A stretch of 64,000 nucleotides of DNA from Chrysopilus asiliformis (GCA_964034945.1 OZ035964.1:6015895-6079894); one strand, 5' to 3'. Counted from the stretch's first letter, positions 23,601 to 35,598 are shown. Notes: generated by a model from the letters alone, not told the origin. Program-made: numbers and translations.

Positions 23601-24960
23601 TGGCATTTTTTTCCAATATTTTTGAGAAAATCTTCTCGAAATGTGCTTCTTGTGCGACCGTCCATAAGGGCTGTCGTCTCGTGCACGGCGCAATGCGAGG
23701 TTGGTTGGGACGAAACGAAAGGAATACACGCAAAGATACACAAAGCCATCACAGGAAAAAAGAATATATTTTCTACACACACACGGGAGAAAAAATGAAA
23801 AAAAAAAACGTCTTCGATTTCGCACGGCAACATGGATGTGATATGGTTATCCCACATCTTTTTTTTTATAACAATTTCACAGCACTTTCTTAAATTTTCC
23901 TACAGATTAAAATAGAAACGACGTAAAGATACAAACGGAAAACTCCTTAAAATTAAGTTAGAATTAAAAATCTGTAGATACAAAAAATAATATCAGGCTT
24001 TTCTGAGAGCACGTTTTTCTGATATCTTGCCATTTTGCCTTGGGGGGAAAAATTATATTTTCTGCCTGGAATGGCGCGAGCTTAGTTAGATAAGTTTTAA
24101 ATTCGATCCATACAAAGGAAAAAACAGTAATAAAATAAATTAATAGAAGTAAAAAGAAAAGAAAAACCTCAAAAACAAATAGGTTTGCGATTCGGAGTCG
24201 ATTTAAATTTTTCTACTTAAATTGTGTGTAATGAATTCTGTTTGCCTTTTTGCGGCGAGTGCGCCTTTTCAGGGGGAGGTTTCTTTAAAAAAAAATTACA
24301 GCTAAACACATTAGAACTACAGGAATTTATGCGAATTTATATCGACGATGGTTAATTGGAGTGGGATATCATAAAAGGTCTCTTTTGAAAAATTTTTTTT
24401 TTTTCATTTTCTGGAGAGGTTTTTTTTACCATACCTTCACGTGGTTGCCGTTGATCCTGATTATTGCGATAGTTCGATTGATCCTTGTTGCCAGGGGCCG
24501 ATGTATTACTAGAAGAGTTATTTGCCGATTGATTTCCACCAGGGGTTTTGAATTTCTGTTGTCCGCCAGTTTGTCCGGGGGTGCCGCCAGTCTTTTTATC
24601 ATAGTTTTTATTCATGGCCGATGATTTATTCTCCTTTTCAGCAGCACTATTCGATGATGCTAAATTAGATTTTTTATTTGCTTGCTGTTGGTTGTTGGTG
24701 GTGCCAGTTGAATTTAATTGATTTGTACTGTGTTGATGAGTTCCGCCGCCGCCGCCGGTATTTGGCCCTCCGCCACCACTGCCGCCGCCCCCACCACCGC
24801 TGCCAGTACTCGATCCGATTGTAGCCGCAGCATTATTACCTGATAAATTATTTTTCTGCTTTTGCTGTTTAACTTTTTTACGAATTAAGGTTTCCAATGG
24901 ATCACTGGCATCGTCGTCCATATAAAGTAGTTCATATCTATTAGCAGCCGAACCATCCAT
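17648..24960 (-). CDS. vig: SERBP1/Stm1-family RNA-binding protein Vig
   Basis: Five coding exons on the minus strand, all in frame with GT-AG junctions: 24960-24435, 19868-19470, 19410-19205, 18922-18599 and 17749-17648. They give 518 residues. The N-terminus NRYELLYMDDDASDPLETLI is the diagnostic Vig/SERBP1 start. A Gly/Asn/Gln-rich tract follows. Then comes the HABP4/SERBP1 core: KREFDRQSGSDKTGVKAVDK, GAGAHNWGSHKQDIEDI, ELTLDEWKAQ and YNIRKAGEGEDLSQWKK. Residues about 397-412 hold YPQRVGRLQRVLDIEF, followed by an RGG and poly-Gly region. The last exon supplies VDDEHDFPSLG, the conserved family C-terminus. The family binds ribosomes and mRNA; Drosophila Vig was found in RISC preparations. 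Exon 4 alone would read through its donor to a false stop four codons on; the joined exon 5 is much better. The paralogue vig2 is the alternative name. Intron 1 is 4.6 kb and repeat-laden. Confidence 0.93.
18027..18330 (+). mobile_element. Truncated mini-me/DINE-1-like element in vig intron 4
   Basis: A short left block (TTATACCCTTATGGTGAAACC) runs straight into a GTCY array (18047-18265), then a right block beginning GTGGCGCAGATTGCACGCGC. The usual 100-bp left domain is missing. It sits between vig exons 4 and 5. Confidence 0.7.
18663..18763 (-). repeat. GGN trinucleotide run coding poly-Gly in vig exon 4
   Basis: Nearly continuous GGN codons (CCN on the plus strand) encode about 30 glycines, broken by one Ala, within the RGG C-terminal region. 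Most glycines use GGT or GGC. It is probably length-variable between individuals. Confidence 0.8.
20259..20783. repeat. 25-bp GC-rich minisatellite, 21 units
   Basis: Consensus of the unit is GCCCTCGGGCAGGGCTTTTC plus AAGGY. I count 21 units; one is a base short and two have T-rich variants. The array is strongly GC-rich in an AT-rich surround and lies in vig intron 1. Units vary independently at the Y position (CGCC or TGCC). The long open frames (GRAFQGALGQGF) reflect 25-bp periodicity and are not a gene. Confidence 0.9.
21261..21562. mobile_element. Foldback element A, copy 1
   Basis: Both arms carry AACTTTTGAACCCGTGTAG, 'tcatccatatat' and GTCAAGAGCCACCGAATTGC in inverted order around a central 'tttttcacagaaatcattgc'. 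A second copy lies at 55308-55584. It has no coding capacity and is in vig intron 1. Confidence 0.75.
21563..24434. other. Remainder of vig intron 1
   Basis: No recognised gene. A fragment resembling the GTCY right block lies at about 21585-21720. A 22-bp tandem duplication ('tttttattaaaggcaaaa') is near 22137-22176. The part from 22560 to 24000 is less AT-rich than its surround but has no conserved protein in any frame. Confidence 0.4.
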
Positions 24961-25641
24961 ATTCGTTCAAGTATATTTTAATTCGGAAACACTATCGATT
25001 GATGGAGATTTTAACGGATTTTAATTCTATAAAATTACGGAAACCGACTCGATACGGATCAGAAATATAAATTTGATTTTTTTTTATTCTCGTTCAACCA
25101 CTACTTCACATCTAACCGAGCCGATAGTCTTCTTAGCCGTCGTTCCTGCTCATGGGCTCGCTCACACACGTATGATGAAGATTATTTTACTGAATTCACT
25201 TCACTTGTCTCCACTGAAATTTTTCTATTTCATCTTTCCATGTACACGCGTCCTTTTCATCAACAGCAAAGAAAAATTTATCTGCCTCTGTTCAACAAAT
25301 GGCCACAATCCCACGAACTTGAATTCTCTTTGTCTCGCAAAAACACCTAAACACTAGGCAATTATAGATCTGTGTGTCAGACGCTTAGTGGAGTTCTTTT
25401 TATCACGAAATTTGCCAGAATTCACTTTTTTTTCACTTGAGTGACTATAGTTGCGTTTTTTTAATGTTCTGAAGCAGTTCAGAACAAGCTTTCCATACAA
25501 AATCCTGCACCACCTTTTCAACTCGAACAGCGCTTGGAACAAAGGGAAATTTTATACGGTAATGTACGGTAATGAAATGCTGCTAACTTCAACATAATAA
25601 ATCTGACATTTTATTCTCAATTGAGGATTTTGTGTTGGTGG
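24961..25641 (-). promoter_or_regulatory. Presumed vig 5' flank
   Basis: This is the upstream region of vig on the minus strand. I see no convincing TATA box. A short inverted repeat occurs at about 25456-25490 ('tttttaatgttctgaa' with 'ttcagaacaag'). The promoter role is inferred only from position. Confidence 0.3.
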
Positions 25642-26546
25642 CAGTGTTGTGCCGCGTAGTCTACGTGGTGTAGACTACACCATTGTCTACGCGTAGACTA
25701 TTACTGTAGACAATGGTCTATTCTCTACGCGTAGACAATGTAGACAATCAATAAAATAAAGGATAGCTGATTTAGTTTTAAAATCTCATTTTCTTCAATC
25801 AATTTTAACATAATAGAGCACAATTTCCAGGAAGCAATCGCCAAATGCTGTAATGGAGAACTTCAGAGCAAACTTTAGTGGCAATTCTAATTCTTTTCAT
25901 GCAATCTAAGCGGCTTTTTTTAATTTTTGCAATTGAAGTCACATTGAATTCTAAAATCTTTTTGCTTTACACATTTTTCTATATAACGAACCGTTTATTT
26001 AAAAAACTGATTCATTTGTATGGGGTGGCTTTGCTCATTTAAGAATATCTGTTTAATTTTTTCGAAAAACACTAGTCTTTAGCTTAATTCCGTTGAGAGT
26101 CATCGTATTTACAGATAGACGGAAATCTATACGGAAGTCATTCAAATCAAATAAAGTAAATCAAATACCCCTAATATAAAAAATGTTAAAAAAAACCTAC
26201 CAAAACTAATTCAAGAATTAATTTTTTGCGCTTATATCTATTGTACATAAATCAATCATAATCAGAATCATTGTCTTCTTCGTAATATAAATTATCATTT
26301 TTTCGCCAAGAATAATAAATATGGAGTAGTTTTTTAGACCTTTTAAAGGTCAGTCGATTTCGGCTTTGAGAATATATGACTCACTGATGACTTTGTTTTG
26401 ACAGATATGAGAAAGTCTACATTGTCTACGCAAAGTCGACATTGTCTACGCCAAAGTCGACATTGTCTACGCCAAATCTATTGTCTACGCTATTGTCTAC
26501 ACTGAAGTGTAGACAATTAAAGTCTACGCGTAGAGGAACAACACTG
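25642..26546. mobile_element. hAT-type element, copy 1 (905 bp)
   Basis: The ends are CAGTGTTGTGCC and, read inward from the right, CAGTGTTGTTCC. An exact 8-bp duplication GTTGGTGG lies at 25634-25641 and 26547-26554. Subterminal regions are packed with GTCTACGCGTAGAC-type palindromes, probable transposase-binding repeats. No transposase is seen. Confidence 0.88.
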
Positions 26547-26832
26547 GTTGGTGGTTTGTTGGTTCTGTTCGACAGAGAAATAGTTTTAATCATGGGAGAT
26601 AGCGAATCGTGATTATATCAAGAAAATATAGCAGTAACGGCCTACTGATGTAACCAACATGAAGTTAGTTGCCATCCGAACTCAATGAAATTTCCCACTT
26701 ACTCTGGATCGTTTTTTTAATGTTCCGTGTTCTAGAACATTAAAAAACGCAACTTATATAGCCTTGGAGTCACTCTTGCCGCCTGGAGTGAATGAAACTG
26801 TTCGATTTTGCCACTTTGGAGTTATATTATTC

Positions 26833-27547
26833 CAGTGTTGTTCATCTACGTGTAGACTTCAGTGTAGACAATAGCGTAGACAATAGATTTGTGGTATACA
26901 TTGACGTAGGCAATGTAGACTTTCTGATATCTGTCAAAACAAAGTCATCAGTGATTCATATATCCAATACTATACTAGACCCCGTTCACATTGGTTGAAA
27001 TAGTCCGCCTAATTCTGACAGAAACTGGCAACATTAGGGCAAGGTGAGGAAGTGGGACTGAGCCCCACTTCCTCACCTTACCCTAATGTTGCCAGTTTCT
27101 GTCAGAATTAGGCGGACTATTTCAACCAATGTGAACGGGGTCCTATATAGGAAATGGGCAATTACAAGAAATGGCGAGGCGCTGGTGTCCCTAAAGAGCT
27201 AAAGAACCATGCAGGATTCGACGATTTTAATGCCCCCGGGCTAACTTTTGAACCAGTTGAGGTTTCACTTTCGTTCTACCTGCATTGGAAAGATAATTAG
27301 CTCTAGTTTCATTGATATAAGCTCTTTTTTGGCTGGGAACCGCAGGGGGATGGTCAGCTGCCATCTTAGTCGCAATGATTTTTCATGGAAAATGGAACGA
27401 CTCAGAATGTGAAGAAAATGACATTTTAAAACTAAATCAGATTGTCTACCTTATCTACGCGTAGAGAATAGACCATTGTCTACAGTAATAGTCTACGCGT
27501 AGACAATGGTGTAGTCTACATTACGTAGACTACGCGACACAACACTG
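26833..27547. mobile_element. hAT-type element, copy 2, opposite orientation
   Basis: Same CAGTGTTGT ends and GTCTACGCGTAGAC subterminal repeats as copy 1, but inverted. The exact 8-bp duplication TATTATTC is at 26825-26832 and 27548-27555. It is interrupted by the foldback at 26978-27142. Copy 2 starts 286 bp after copy 1 ends. Confidence 0.88.
26978..27142. mobile_element. Near-perfect foldback inside hAT copy 2
   Basis: GACCCCGTTCACATTGGTTG pairs with its complement at the right end. The arms run about 80 bp and meet at 'aagtgggactgagccccactt'-like sequence with almost no loop. About half of it recurs at 37493-37572, adjoining a TTAA element. Confidence 0.85.
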
Positions 27548-27593
27548 TATTATTCTGACAGCTGCTGTTCGAGTTCAGGTCTTCCCACTCTTG

Positions 27594-27884
27594 GACTGTG
27601 TTTACATTGGGATTCATTTTGAGGCGGCTCGTCTTTCCTCATTTCTCTGTCGTGTGCACACGGTTCGCTTCATCTGGATCCACTAAACCGGTTTCATCAA
27701 CAAAACTAAAGACACAGGTATCAACGACCAGACTCAAAAACCGGTTTGCGAACGATAATTTTAAGTGAATCTAAACTTCGTTCGCTCTTTTTGGTTTCCC
27801 TCCCCACTGCGTCCCTCACCCTCACTTGGCCGGAACGAATGACGTGCCGCCTCAAAATGAATCCCAATGTAAACACAGTCTTGG
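27594..27884. mobile_element. Inverted-repeat element with 35-bp TIRs
   Basis: GACTGTGTTTACATTGGGAT and the following 'tcattttgaggcggc' occur at the left end and as exact reverse complement at the right end. The interior is about 220 bp and non-coding. Confidence 0.7.
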
Positions 27885-27904
27885 AGTTAACCCCGGACTG
27901 CGTT

Positions 27905-28745
27905 CCTTTCTTTTTTTATTTTTTATTTATTTAAAAATCGGAAGAAGGAATAATGCCTTATAAGGTTACACTATCTTATACAATTCACTTATTATTTAAT
28001 TAACAATATATCACAATTCAGGTATAATAAAAGTATAATAAATTATATTGTTTAACAATTCATAAGGGTACGAGTGGCTAGTTTATTTATGTGTAAGACT
28101 ATGCCAAATTTTTGCCGCTCTGACCAAAAACGACCTTGCCATAATCAAGTGAGTATGTCTGTATAGCTTTATGTGACGGGATCTACTTGAGCTTAGGAAT
28201 TGAATCTGGTTTTTCAAAAATGCAGGTTTATTTGTTACTATTAACTGGATCACGCTATAATCCAACAACTACGAGAAATCCCTACCAAGAAAATCTCGAA
28301 CATGAATATAAACATGATCGAACCTCTTAAAGTTGTAGATAAACCTTACCACCGCACTTAAGCATTTCCTTAGCTTGTCTAAATTAGAAGATGAGCAGCC
28401 TGAATATATTTCGCAACCATTGGTGAAAAATGGAACAACTAGCGCAAACATAAGTTTCTTCTTCAAGGACAGAGTCATAGGTACACTAAGCGAATTAAGT
28501 CTGGATAAAACAGCAAAAGTCTTTTTAATTATAAGACTTATATGATCCTCAAAAGAAAGTAGTTCGTCCAATATCACATCTTAATGAGATTACTGAATTC
28601 ATCACTAAAATCGGAGGTAGCAGATTTCTGATTGGTTTACTGAATAACGCAATAGCTTGAGTTTTACTCGGATTCACCGGTAAATTATTGCCAATGTTTG
28701 AACTTTGACAAACCCAACCCAACGTCAACTCTATCATAAAGGAAG
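27905..28745 (-). pseudogene. 5'-truncated LINE, reverse transcriptase C-terminal remnant
   Basis: Minus-strand frames, broken by shifts, contain NPSKTQAIALFSKP, GCEIYSGCSSSNLDKLRKCL, VVRFIYNFKRFDHV and ARSFLVRAAKIWHSL in order. This is the typical C-terminal part of the reverse transcriptase of jockey-like insect non-LTR retrotransposons (thumb and downstream region). The 3' end on the minus strand runs into an A-rich tail (plus-strand T tract, 27905-27935). The catalytic part of the RT and the endonuclease are absent, so it is dead. The clade assignment is tentative. Confidence 0.75.
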
Positions 28746-28807
28746 CCTTCTTCCAGACAAATGGCGAAAATTCTAGGCCACGAGCATCTTGACAAAGAAT
28801 CGGATAA

Positions 28808-29190
28808 AGCTAGAACCTGAATCGTACGTCGATGCGTCCGTCATGCGTCAGTCACGTTGACAGTTCGAGTAGAATCAACGGGCTGCTATGAGTACTCCCC
28901 TAATAATACGTTTTCCGATGCGGAAACCGCATTGAGTAGGTCGAATTTCTACTTTTACATGCGGCAACGCACGGAAATGTTATTTCGCAAAAAAGTTTGT
29001 TTACGATTTAAGCAATTTAAGTATGGAACAAATTGAAAGTAATTGTTTCGACGATAAACTAATAGAAGAAGTGCAAAACAATGAATAAACTCCAGATTCG
29101 TTGCCGCATCCAACTGTCACCGCATCGAACTGTCAACCGGACGCACGCATGCATGACGGACGCATTGACGTACGATTCAGGTTCTACCTT
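28808..29190 (+). mobile_element. Harbinger-type MITE with MADF-like gene remnant, copy 1
   Basis: The ends carry TAGAACCTGAATCGTACGTC and its inverse, flanked by TAA (28805-28807, 29191-29193). On the plus strand, after ATGGAACAAATTGAAAG at about 29022, the frame reads MEQIESNCFDDKLIEEVQ then soon stops. FDDKLIEEVQ resembles the start of a MADF domain, found in the accessory protein of PIF/Harbinger transposons. A partial terminal duplicate follows at 29194-29246. The sister copy is at 38298-38664. Confidence 0.65.
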
Positions 29191-29246
29191 TAACCGAACG
29201 CACGCATGACAGACGCATCGACGTACGATTCGGGTTCTACCTTAAA

Positions 29247-30935
29247 GTGCACAACTTTTTAGTACAGGCAGACACTCGTATAAATACTGCCACTTTCCCA
29301 ACTAGCGGCGTTCTGAATTTTGAATTCAAAGCAATCGAATCAACTAGAGTTCCTCTAGGTTCTGAAAGGAGGTGCTTCCTTTTCTGAAGCATCATGCTCA
29401 TCTAGCTCTCTCTCGATGTAGTTCCATCGGGTCCATCGCGCTGTCTCGATGTAGACTGACCGAAAGTGAGTTACAAACTGATGGGAATGAAGGTGTGTGG
29501 GGACTTCACGATACAATCTTTTTCGTGTGGTCTTTCCTTGAGGATTGATGAGTCATAAGATTGTCGTGAATCGTGTCTAGCTTAACACGGGTCATCACTC
29601 TTGGAAGCAGACTTGATTTTTGACAGGAAGCAAAATGCCCCGAGTGTTTATTCCGGTGCTAAAAACGCTATATTTTTTAGCTCGCCAACCATTTTTACTC
29701 GTCCCATTGTCCACTCTCTAGATTATAGGCTCTCTGCTCTAGTCGTAAATTCATATATATTATTTCAGACTGGCAATGATGAGTGAATTTTTGCCGATAA
29801 AGTTGGAATTTCGACTCCTTAAACAGGAAATAGCATGGTCTCCCTCTATCTTTGGTTACTGGCTTTAGGCAGACTAAGATAGCCATATAAAAGCGTGCGA
29901 TTTCTTCTTCTATAAGTATTTTTTTTTGTCTTTTTCTTCCATCAAAGATTTCCCACGGAGCCATGATGGAAATAGAGAGATAACTTTTTTTTAATTCCCA
30001 CACAAAACTATATGGTGGTTTTGTTGTTTTTTCCCTTTATAGGTTCATAAGAGTTTCATACGCTTAAAATTACTTGTACAGTTAATATTAGATTTTTAAG
30101 GTTTTCGAAATAATATTTACTAAAAAAACACACATCGCTTGTTTATTACTTAACGATTTTTTTTGGTGTGTTATTACATTTTTACAATTTATAAAAATTT
30201 CGTGTGAATTTCTGTAAAAAAGATTCATTGTTCAACTTTTCCCGGTTAGAAATTTTGCCATTTGTCGGATTTACTCATTCAATGTTTTTTTTTTTAAATT
30301 TGCAAAAAAGAAACAAATTTTTTATTAAATTTTTATTTGCAGTAAACAATTGCAAAATTTCTAACTCATTGCAGAAAATAAAAAGAAAACATTGAAAAGT
30401 GGTGCATATGGAATTTCTAGGGAGATTGGCGAAAAAACAATTGATTTCAGTTAATCGTATTTCGTTTGTTTTCATTGAAAATAATTTTGTTCAAAATTTA
30501 AGAGGGAAAAAGTGAAAATCCATGTGAAACAATACTTGAAATAAAACAATTTGATTTTCCATGAAAACAGAATATTTTTTTTTTTTCAAATTATTTTTGA
30601 ACAGAAATTTCACGTAGTCAACTTAAGTTTTCATGTGATATTTTTCTCATTTTGATTTCCATTTTAAAAATTCCGTGAAATTTGTGAAAATAGACCGCTA
30701 GTGATTTTCAGCGTTTTCCCCCCCTCCCCCTTGAAAAACAAATGCCTTCAATAATAACACGTTTCATGACTTTTTTATAGTTTAGCCGCGCATTGTTTAT
30801 AGATCTCACAATTAAAATAGACTTATAGCAAAAGAAATATCATATTTAAGTGATTAAGTATAATTAAAAAAGGCTGCAATTAAGCAGCAAGCTATAAAAA
30901 TTAATAATAAACGAGAATTTAAGAGAAATTTAAAT
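29247..30935. other. Intergenic region and Hrb27C upstream sequence
   Basis: No conserved coding frame. The last few hundred bases are AT-rich and presumably include the Hrb27C leader and promoter. A palindromic A/T-rich stretch surrounds 30285-30420. Nothing else can be assigned. Confidence 0.4.
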
Positions 30936-33900
30936 ATGAGGATGACCCAGGATATTGATGACGACGAGAAGGGGTAAGTGGTAATAAATATTTACGCATA
31001 TTGAATGAAATATATGATTTTATCATGGCTGGCTATCCTTAGAATACATTAGCTAAGATTCCAGCTCAATCGGTCAAGCTATTTCTATGCTTTATAAAGC
31101 CCGCCACCGACGCAGAGATTTACCCAATGGAGTGTACTTATCGAGACCGGTTGTAAATTTTTATTACCAAGTCTCATAGTGTCTACCCGCGTTACGATAA
31201 ATCAGTGTAGGGTGACCAGACGTCCTCTATTTCCAGGACATGTCCTCTTTTTGAGATCATAAAAATACGTCCGGTATCTTTTTTTAAAAATATTTTTAGC
31301 GTTTGTCTTGTTTTTGATTAGGTTTCTTCAAAAAGACGGCAAAAGGTGAAAATATTCAATAGTAATTCAAAATTTAAACACTGGCATTGTTTTATTGTGA
31401 AAGTATTTCTCTTAACCCTTAAAGGCTTGGTGGTACACGCGATGTACCACCTTTTTTGTAACAAATACTGCACGGTGGTATCAAAATTGTACCACCAATT
31501 AAACCGTCTTTCATTGCCGTATAATACTTTAAAATGGTACCACTAAAAAAATCAAAAAAAAAAATTTTTTTCGAGTGCCGGAAGGGCGAAAATATTTGCT
31601 ATTTTTCTGTGCCTCTAACGGCCAATTTATTCACTAGGAGTTAAATCGCCTTAACTCCCTTAACTCACCTTTTACATGGAAAATAACACTAGCTAACTCC
31701 CTTAACTCACTAACTCGGCTTAACTCCTAGTGAATAAATTAGGGGTTAGAGTTAAACCACTTGGGACTTACCAATTAACATTTATAAAAGTCTAGTCTAC
31801 GTAGTCTTAAAACTAGCGAATTTTAATAGTAGACTTTAATGACCCTTATTAATGAGCTGTCACTAACTCATTAGTATCAACTTAATAATAGACAAAAATA
31901 ATTTATGGTTTGCTAAGGAGCCTCCACACGTTCAATGTTACTTGACAGTTTTACTTGAATGACTCATGTTTCAAGTAACATTGATCGTTTGGATGCTCTT
32001 CAATGTTACGTGTGGGAGCAATTTCCATCAATGTTACGTGACGAAAATTTTTCATCAATAATACTTGTCAAGTAACATTGAACGTGTGGAGGCTCCTTTA
32101 GAGTCGAAACTAAATTTCCAATTGGTAGTAATATTAGGTGTGTTTTTAATGTTCCCTTTCGGATAGGGGATATTCTTCTCTATCCCTCCCTTTAGACGAA
32201 AAATTTGTAGCGTCATTGGCGCTAAACTGAACTTTAGCCCTCGATTTTATATCGGTTAGGTCCCTTAAGATATTATCCCACATTTTTTTTTCTCTGATAA
32301 AAGAGAGCTAAAGATATGTTTGAGATAATTACGAATTAAAGCTACTTCCGTCATCAAAAACATGAAACAAAAAAATTCCATTCGTGCGGGGAAGGCACAA
32401 GGAGTGGGGAAATAAAATTTTGTTGTACGTAAAAGCTGTGTAAAATTACATTCTAAACACATTTTATCTTCATAAGTTTTTTGATAAAACGCACCATTTT
32501 CAAGAAAATTGCAAAAAATTGTTTCATTTGTGTCGGGGAGAGGAGAAGGAATAGCCCGATGTTGCTTATTCTAGAACCTTCCTTGTCATTTACATTCATT
32601 TCTTGCCATTTACGACAAACGTAACTATTTCAAGTCTCTAGCTAAATCCTTTCGAAAGTTATGGTGTTGACTGACGAACGAACATGCCGGAATCAAAATA
32701 TTTTGTCATACCAAACATCCTAATGTAATTCATTTTTGTGTCCGACGATTGGTTCGATGCCCTATAAACGGTTTACTTAACCTAATATACTACTATCTGA
32801 CTCTCATATAGAATACTAGGGGCTGCGCCCTGAACCGCCTCGCAGTTCACCCCTACCCCCACATGATACGTGCGTTTTATTTATTTATCACTTCAGTAGT
32901 TTCCCCGCGGAAGAGTAACATAGCGCAAACACTAAGATTCAAGAAAAAGTCCAATATAGAGAAATGCGCCGCAGGAAACATTTTTTTGATATATCTGAGA
33001 CAAGAGTTCAGTTTCCGAAATGCCATGACAACATGCCCATATCTTCGAATGGCCCGGCCATTCTGGGACGTTTGGTCGCTCTACGAAATAGGCATATTTC
33101 GTCAGGCAGGACAAAATAATTTTCAATTGTTTTCTGGATAACCAAATGTGTGTTTGGGATGATGAAGATTTTGATTTACACCTGTTAGTGCGACCATTTG
33201 TTCGTCCAGAGATTTTCCTTTTAGTTCTTAATTTTCTCAGTTGACTCAAAAGCAACTTGAAATTCTAAAAAACGCCATGCCAAATATTCCGTTCTTTCCA
33301 CAATCAATTGCACAGTGAAAACACAGGTGGAATTAGCAATAATGTGTGTTTGCACTGATTCTCAATATCCAGAGCCAATTTTGACTAGATAGAAAAAAAT
33401 AATAAAAACCTATTTTAATTTGCTTTGTATTATTTATATCTTTTGATTTGTATTGTTATTAAAACATATATTTTTTTGTGTTTAGGAAATTATTTGTTGG
33501 CGGACTTTCATGGGAGACAACTCATGACAATCTTCAGAGATATTTTAGCCGTTTTGGAGAAGTGGTTGATTGTGTGGTAATGAAGAACAACGAATCCGGA
33601 CGATCACGAGGATTTGGGTTTGTGACCTTCTCTGATCCAAATAATGTCAATCATGTGTTACAAAGTGGACCTCATACTCTGGATGGACGCACAATTGATC
33701 CGAAACCTTGTAATCCGCGTACCTTACAAAAACCGAAAAAAGGTGGTGGATATCCAAAAGTATTTCTCGGCGGCCTACCGTCGAATGTAACAGAAACGGA
33801 TCTGCGATGTCATTTTAGCCGATATGGGAAAGTTATGGAAGTCGTTATCATGTATGATCAGGAGAAGAAAAAATCTCGAGGTTTTGGATTCTTATCATTC

Positions 33901-35598
33901 GAGGATGAGGCATCTGTTGAACGGGTAACAAATGAGCATTACCTGACTGTACATGGGAAACAGGTTGAGGTGAAAAGAGCAGAACCAAGGGATGGTTCCG
34001 GTGCTAATAAAATAAACAATGAAACGAATCAATGGGGCCCACCACAAGGTGCCCCATTGGGCATGATGCAGGGCCCGAATGGCCAAATGGGAGGCCCTCC
34101 AATGAATATGGCGACAATGGGAGCGCCCAATATGATGCAGGGATACCAGGGCTGGGGCACTTCACCACAACAGCAAAGCTATGGATATGGAACGCCAAGT
34201 GCTCCAGGATCCTATCAGGGATGGGGAGCACCGCCTGGCCCCCAGGGTCCTCCACCACATCAATGGAGCAATTATGCCACTGCACAACAAACTCAAGGCT
34301 ACGGAAGTTACGGTAACTTCTCAAATATTCTAAAACAAAAAAACTTGTAATCCAAAAGTATGGTGGACAGTTTTGTATTTGGGAAGGATAATTAAAGATA
34401 TTTTTCGGGGCCTCTGCTTTTCTTAGAAGCCGAGAGCCAAAATTTCAATGCTATCGATTGATTACTTCTTTATTAACAATATCAATATTTCAGCGCAATC
34501 GGTTGAGGGGTTTTTAAGTTAGAGCTTAAAAACTCCTTAACCGATTGCGCTGAAATATTGTCATTCTTGACCAAGGTTTTACACTTTTTTCGATTTTCTC
34601 GAAAACTACGTATTATGCGATATCTCAAGTTGATATCTCAAGGGAGTCGAGCCCGGTTTTTCAAAATTTCCACAGTTTTCCGATATCTTAAGCCACTTTC
34701 GTTAAACACGAAGTGCAAAAAATTTACTTAAAAAAAATCTAATTATTAGCTTTCGCTTCCAAAGACCTTAACTCGAAAATTCATTGAGCTAGAGGGTTAA
34801 TGTCCTCTGAGCAGAATTGTGGAAAACCCACGGAAAATGGAAGGGAGGTTCCAGATGAACCTTAGTCGCTTTCAAAATCTCTAATAATGAAAAAACAAAT
34901 TCCCGAAAACTTTAAATCTTTGTCAAAAACTGTAACTCGAACGATTTAGGTTGTGTAGTTTTTTGATGTAGTTGTCGGTAGGTGCATGGAAGAATGGAAA
35001 TTCTCTTACAAACCCGGTGTATTTCTTGCCTGGTCCAGAACTTCTCACTCTACTTTTTTATTTTGAAAGCATTTTTGATGACTTTTAAATTGTCTTCAAA
35101 TGTAGGGCCAAGCGGTGCTTCTGGAGGTGCAAATTGGAACACATGGAATATGCCACAAAATTCAGCTGGAACTGGTGGAAACGGTTAGCTATTTTTGTCA
35201 CTAAAAGATAATTATTAAAAATAATAAGAAAAAAAAAAACAAAACAAAAAAAATTTATACATCTAATGGGAAAAAATTGAAAATTTAAAGTAATTTCAAC
35301 TGGTATTTTGCAAGCAGCTCCATCAGCATCTGGCCCTGGAAATATGCCTCCAGCTGGTCCAGCTAATTCAGCATCTAAGACCGCTTCTGATTACGGGAGT
35401 TACGGTACAGCTGGATACGGTATTGCTTTTTTTTTTGCTTTAACATTTTGATTCCTTATTTTAATGAAAGATTTATTTTTACTAGGAAACTACACCAATG
35501 ACCAAAGCTCATCGTACGGTCCACGTTCGGCTTATGGGAATGAAAATGCTTCCCAACCCCCGTATCCACCACCACAAGCTCAGGGCAAAGGATTTTAA
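30936..35598 (+). CDS. Hrb27C: hnRNP with two RRMs, Hrb27C/hrp48 orthologue
   Basis: Five coding exons joined in frame: 30936-30973, 33486-34312, 35106-35183, 35318-35419 and 35486-35598. They give 385 residues. The 38-base first exon encodes MRMTQDIDDDEKG, corresponding to the short acidic start of the fly protein. RRM1 (about residues 14-90) has RNP2 KLFVGGL and RNP1 RGFGFVTF. RRM2 (about 104-181) has KVFLGGL and RGFGFLSF. The linker NPRTLQKPKKGGGY is diagnostic of the hrp48/Musashi/DAZAP1 group. The tail is Gly/Pro/Gln-rich (MMQGYQGWGTSPQQQ, YQGWGAPPGPQGPPP, WNTWNMPQNSAG) and ends with GPRSAYGNENASQPPY, closely following Drosophila. hrp48 binds pre-mRNA and mRNA, acting in P-element splicing repression and in oskar/gurken mRNA localisation and translation. 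Three small tail exons share phase 1 at each junction, which would permit exon skipping. The first ATG was chosen; Met3 is possible. Confidence 0.95.
31613..31751. mobile_element. 139-bp MITE in Hrb27C intron 1
   Basis: The TIRs are CTCTAAC followed by AATTTATTCACTAGGAGTTA on the left, with the complement on the right. The interior is rich in TTAACTC words. A stretch beginning TTAACCCTTAAAGGCTTGGT at 31414 may be the left end of an unrelated TTAA element, but I found no right partner. Confidence 0.65.
31915..32099. mobile_element. Palindromic MITE in Hrb27C intron 1
   Basis: AAGGAGCCTCCACACGTTCA and the adjoining 'atgttacttgaca' are perfectly repeated in inverse at the right end. Internal copies of CAATGTTAC occur in both orientations. 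No clear target duplication was resolved. Confidence 0.75.
32100..33485 (+). other. Rest of Hrb27C intron 1
   Basis: No assignable gene or element. The acceptor at 33484-33485 (TTGTGTTTAG) is preceded by a T tract. A GC-richer part at 32820-33060 has no conserved protein frame. Confidence 0.5.
34479..34562. repeat. Perfect hairpin in Hrb27C intron 2
   Basis: AATATTTCAGCGCAATCGGT and its reverse complement surround a 'ttaagttagagcttaa' apex. It is a short foldback that would form a stable stem in the pre-mRNA of intron 2 (34313-35105). Confidence 0.7.

Noticed and set aside
32863..33255. Overlapping ORFs of 92 and 107 codons in Hrb27C intron 1
   Set aside because: No recognisable family, both strands open, and intronic; left as unassigned.
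33895..34324. Other-frame ORFs across the Hrb27C exon
   Set aside because: They overlap the conserved RRM-coding exon and have no recognisable domains.
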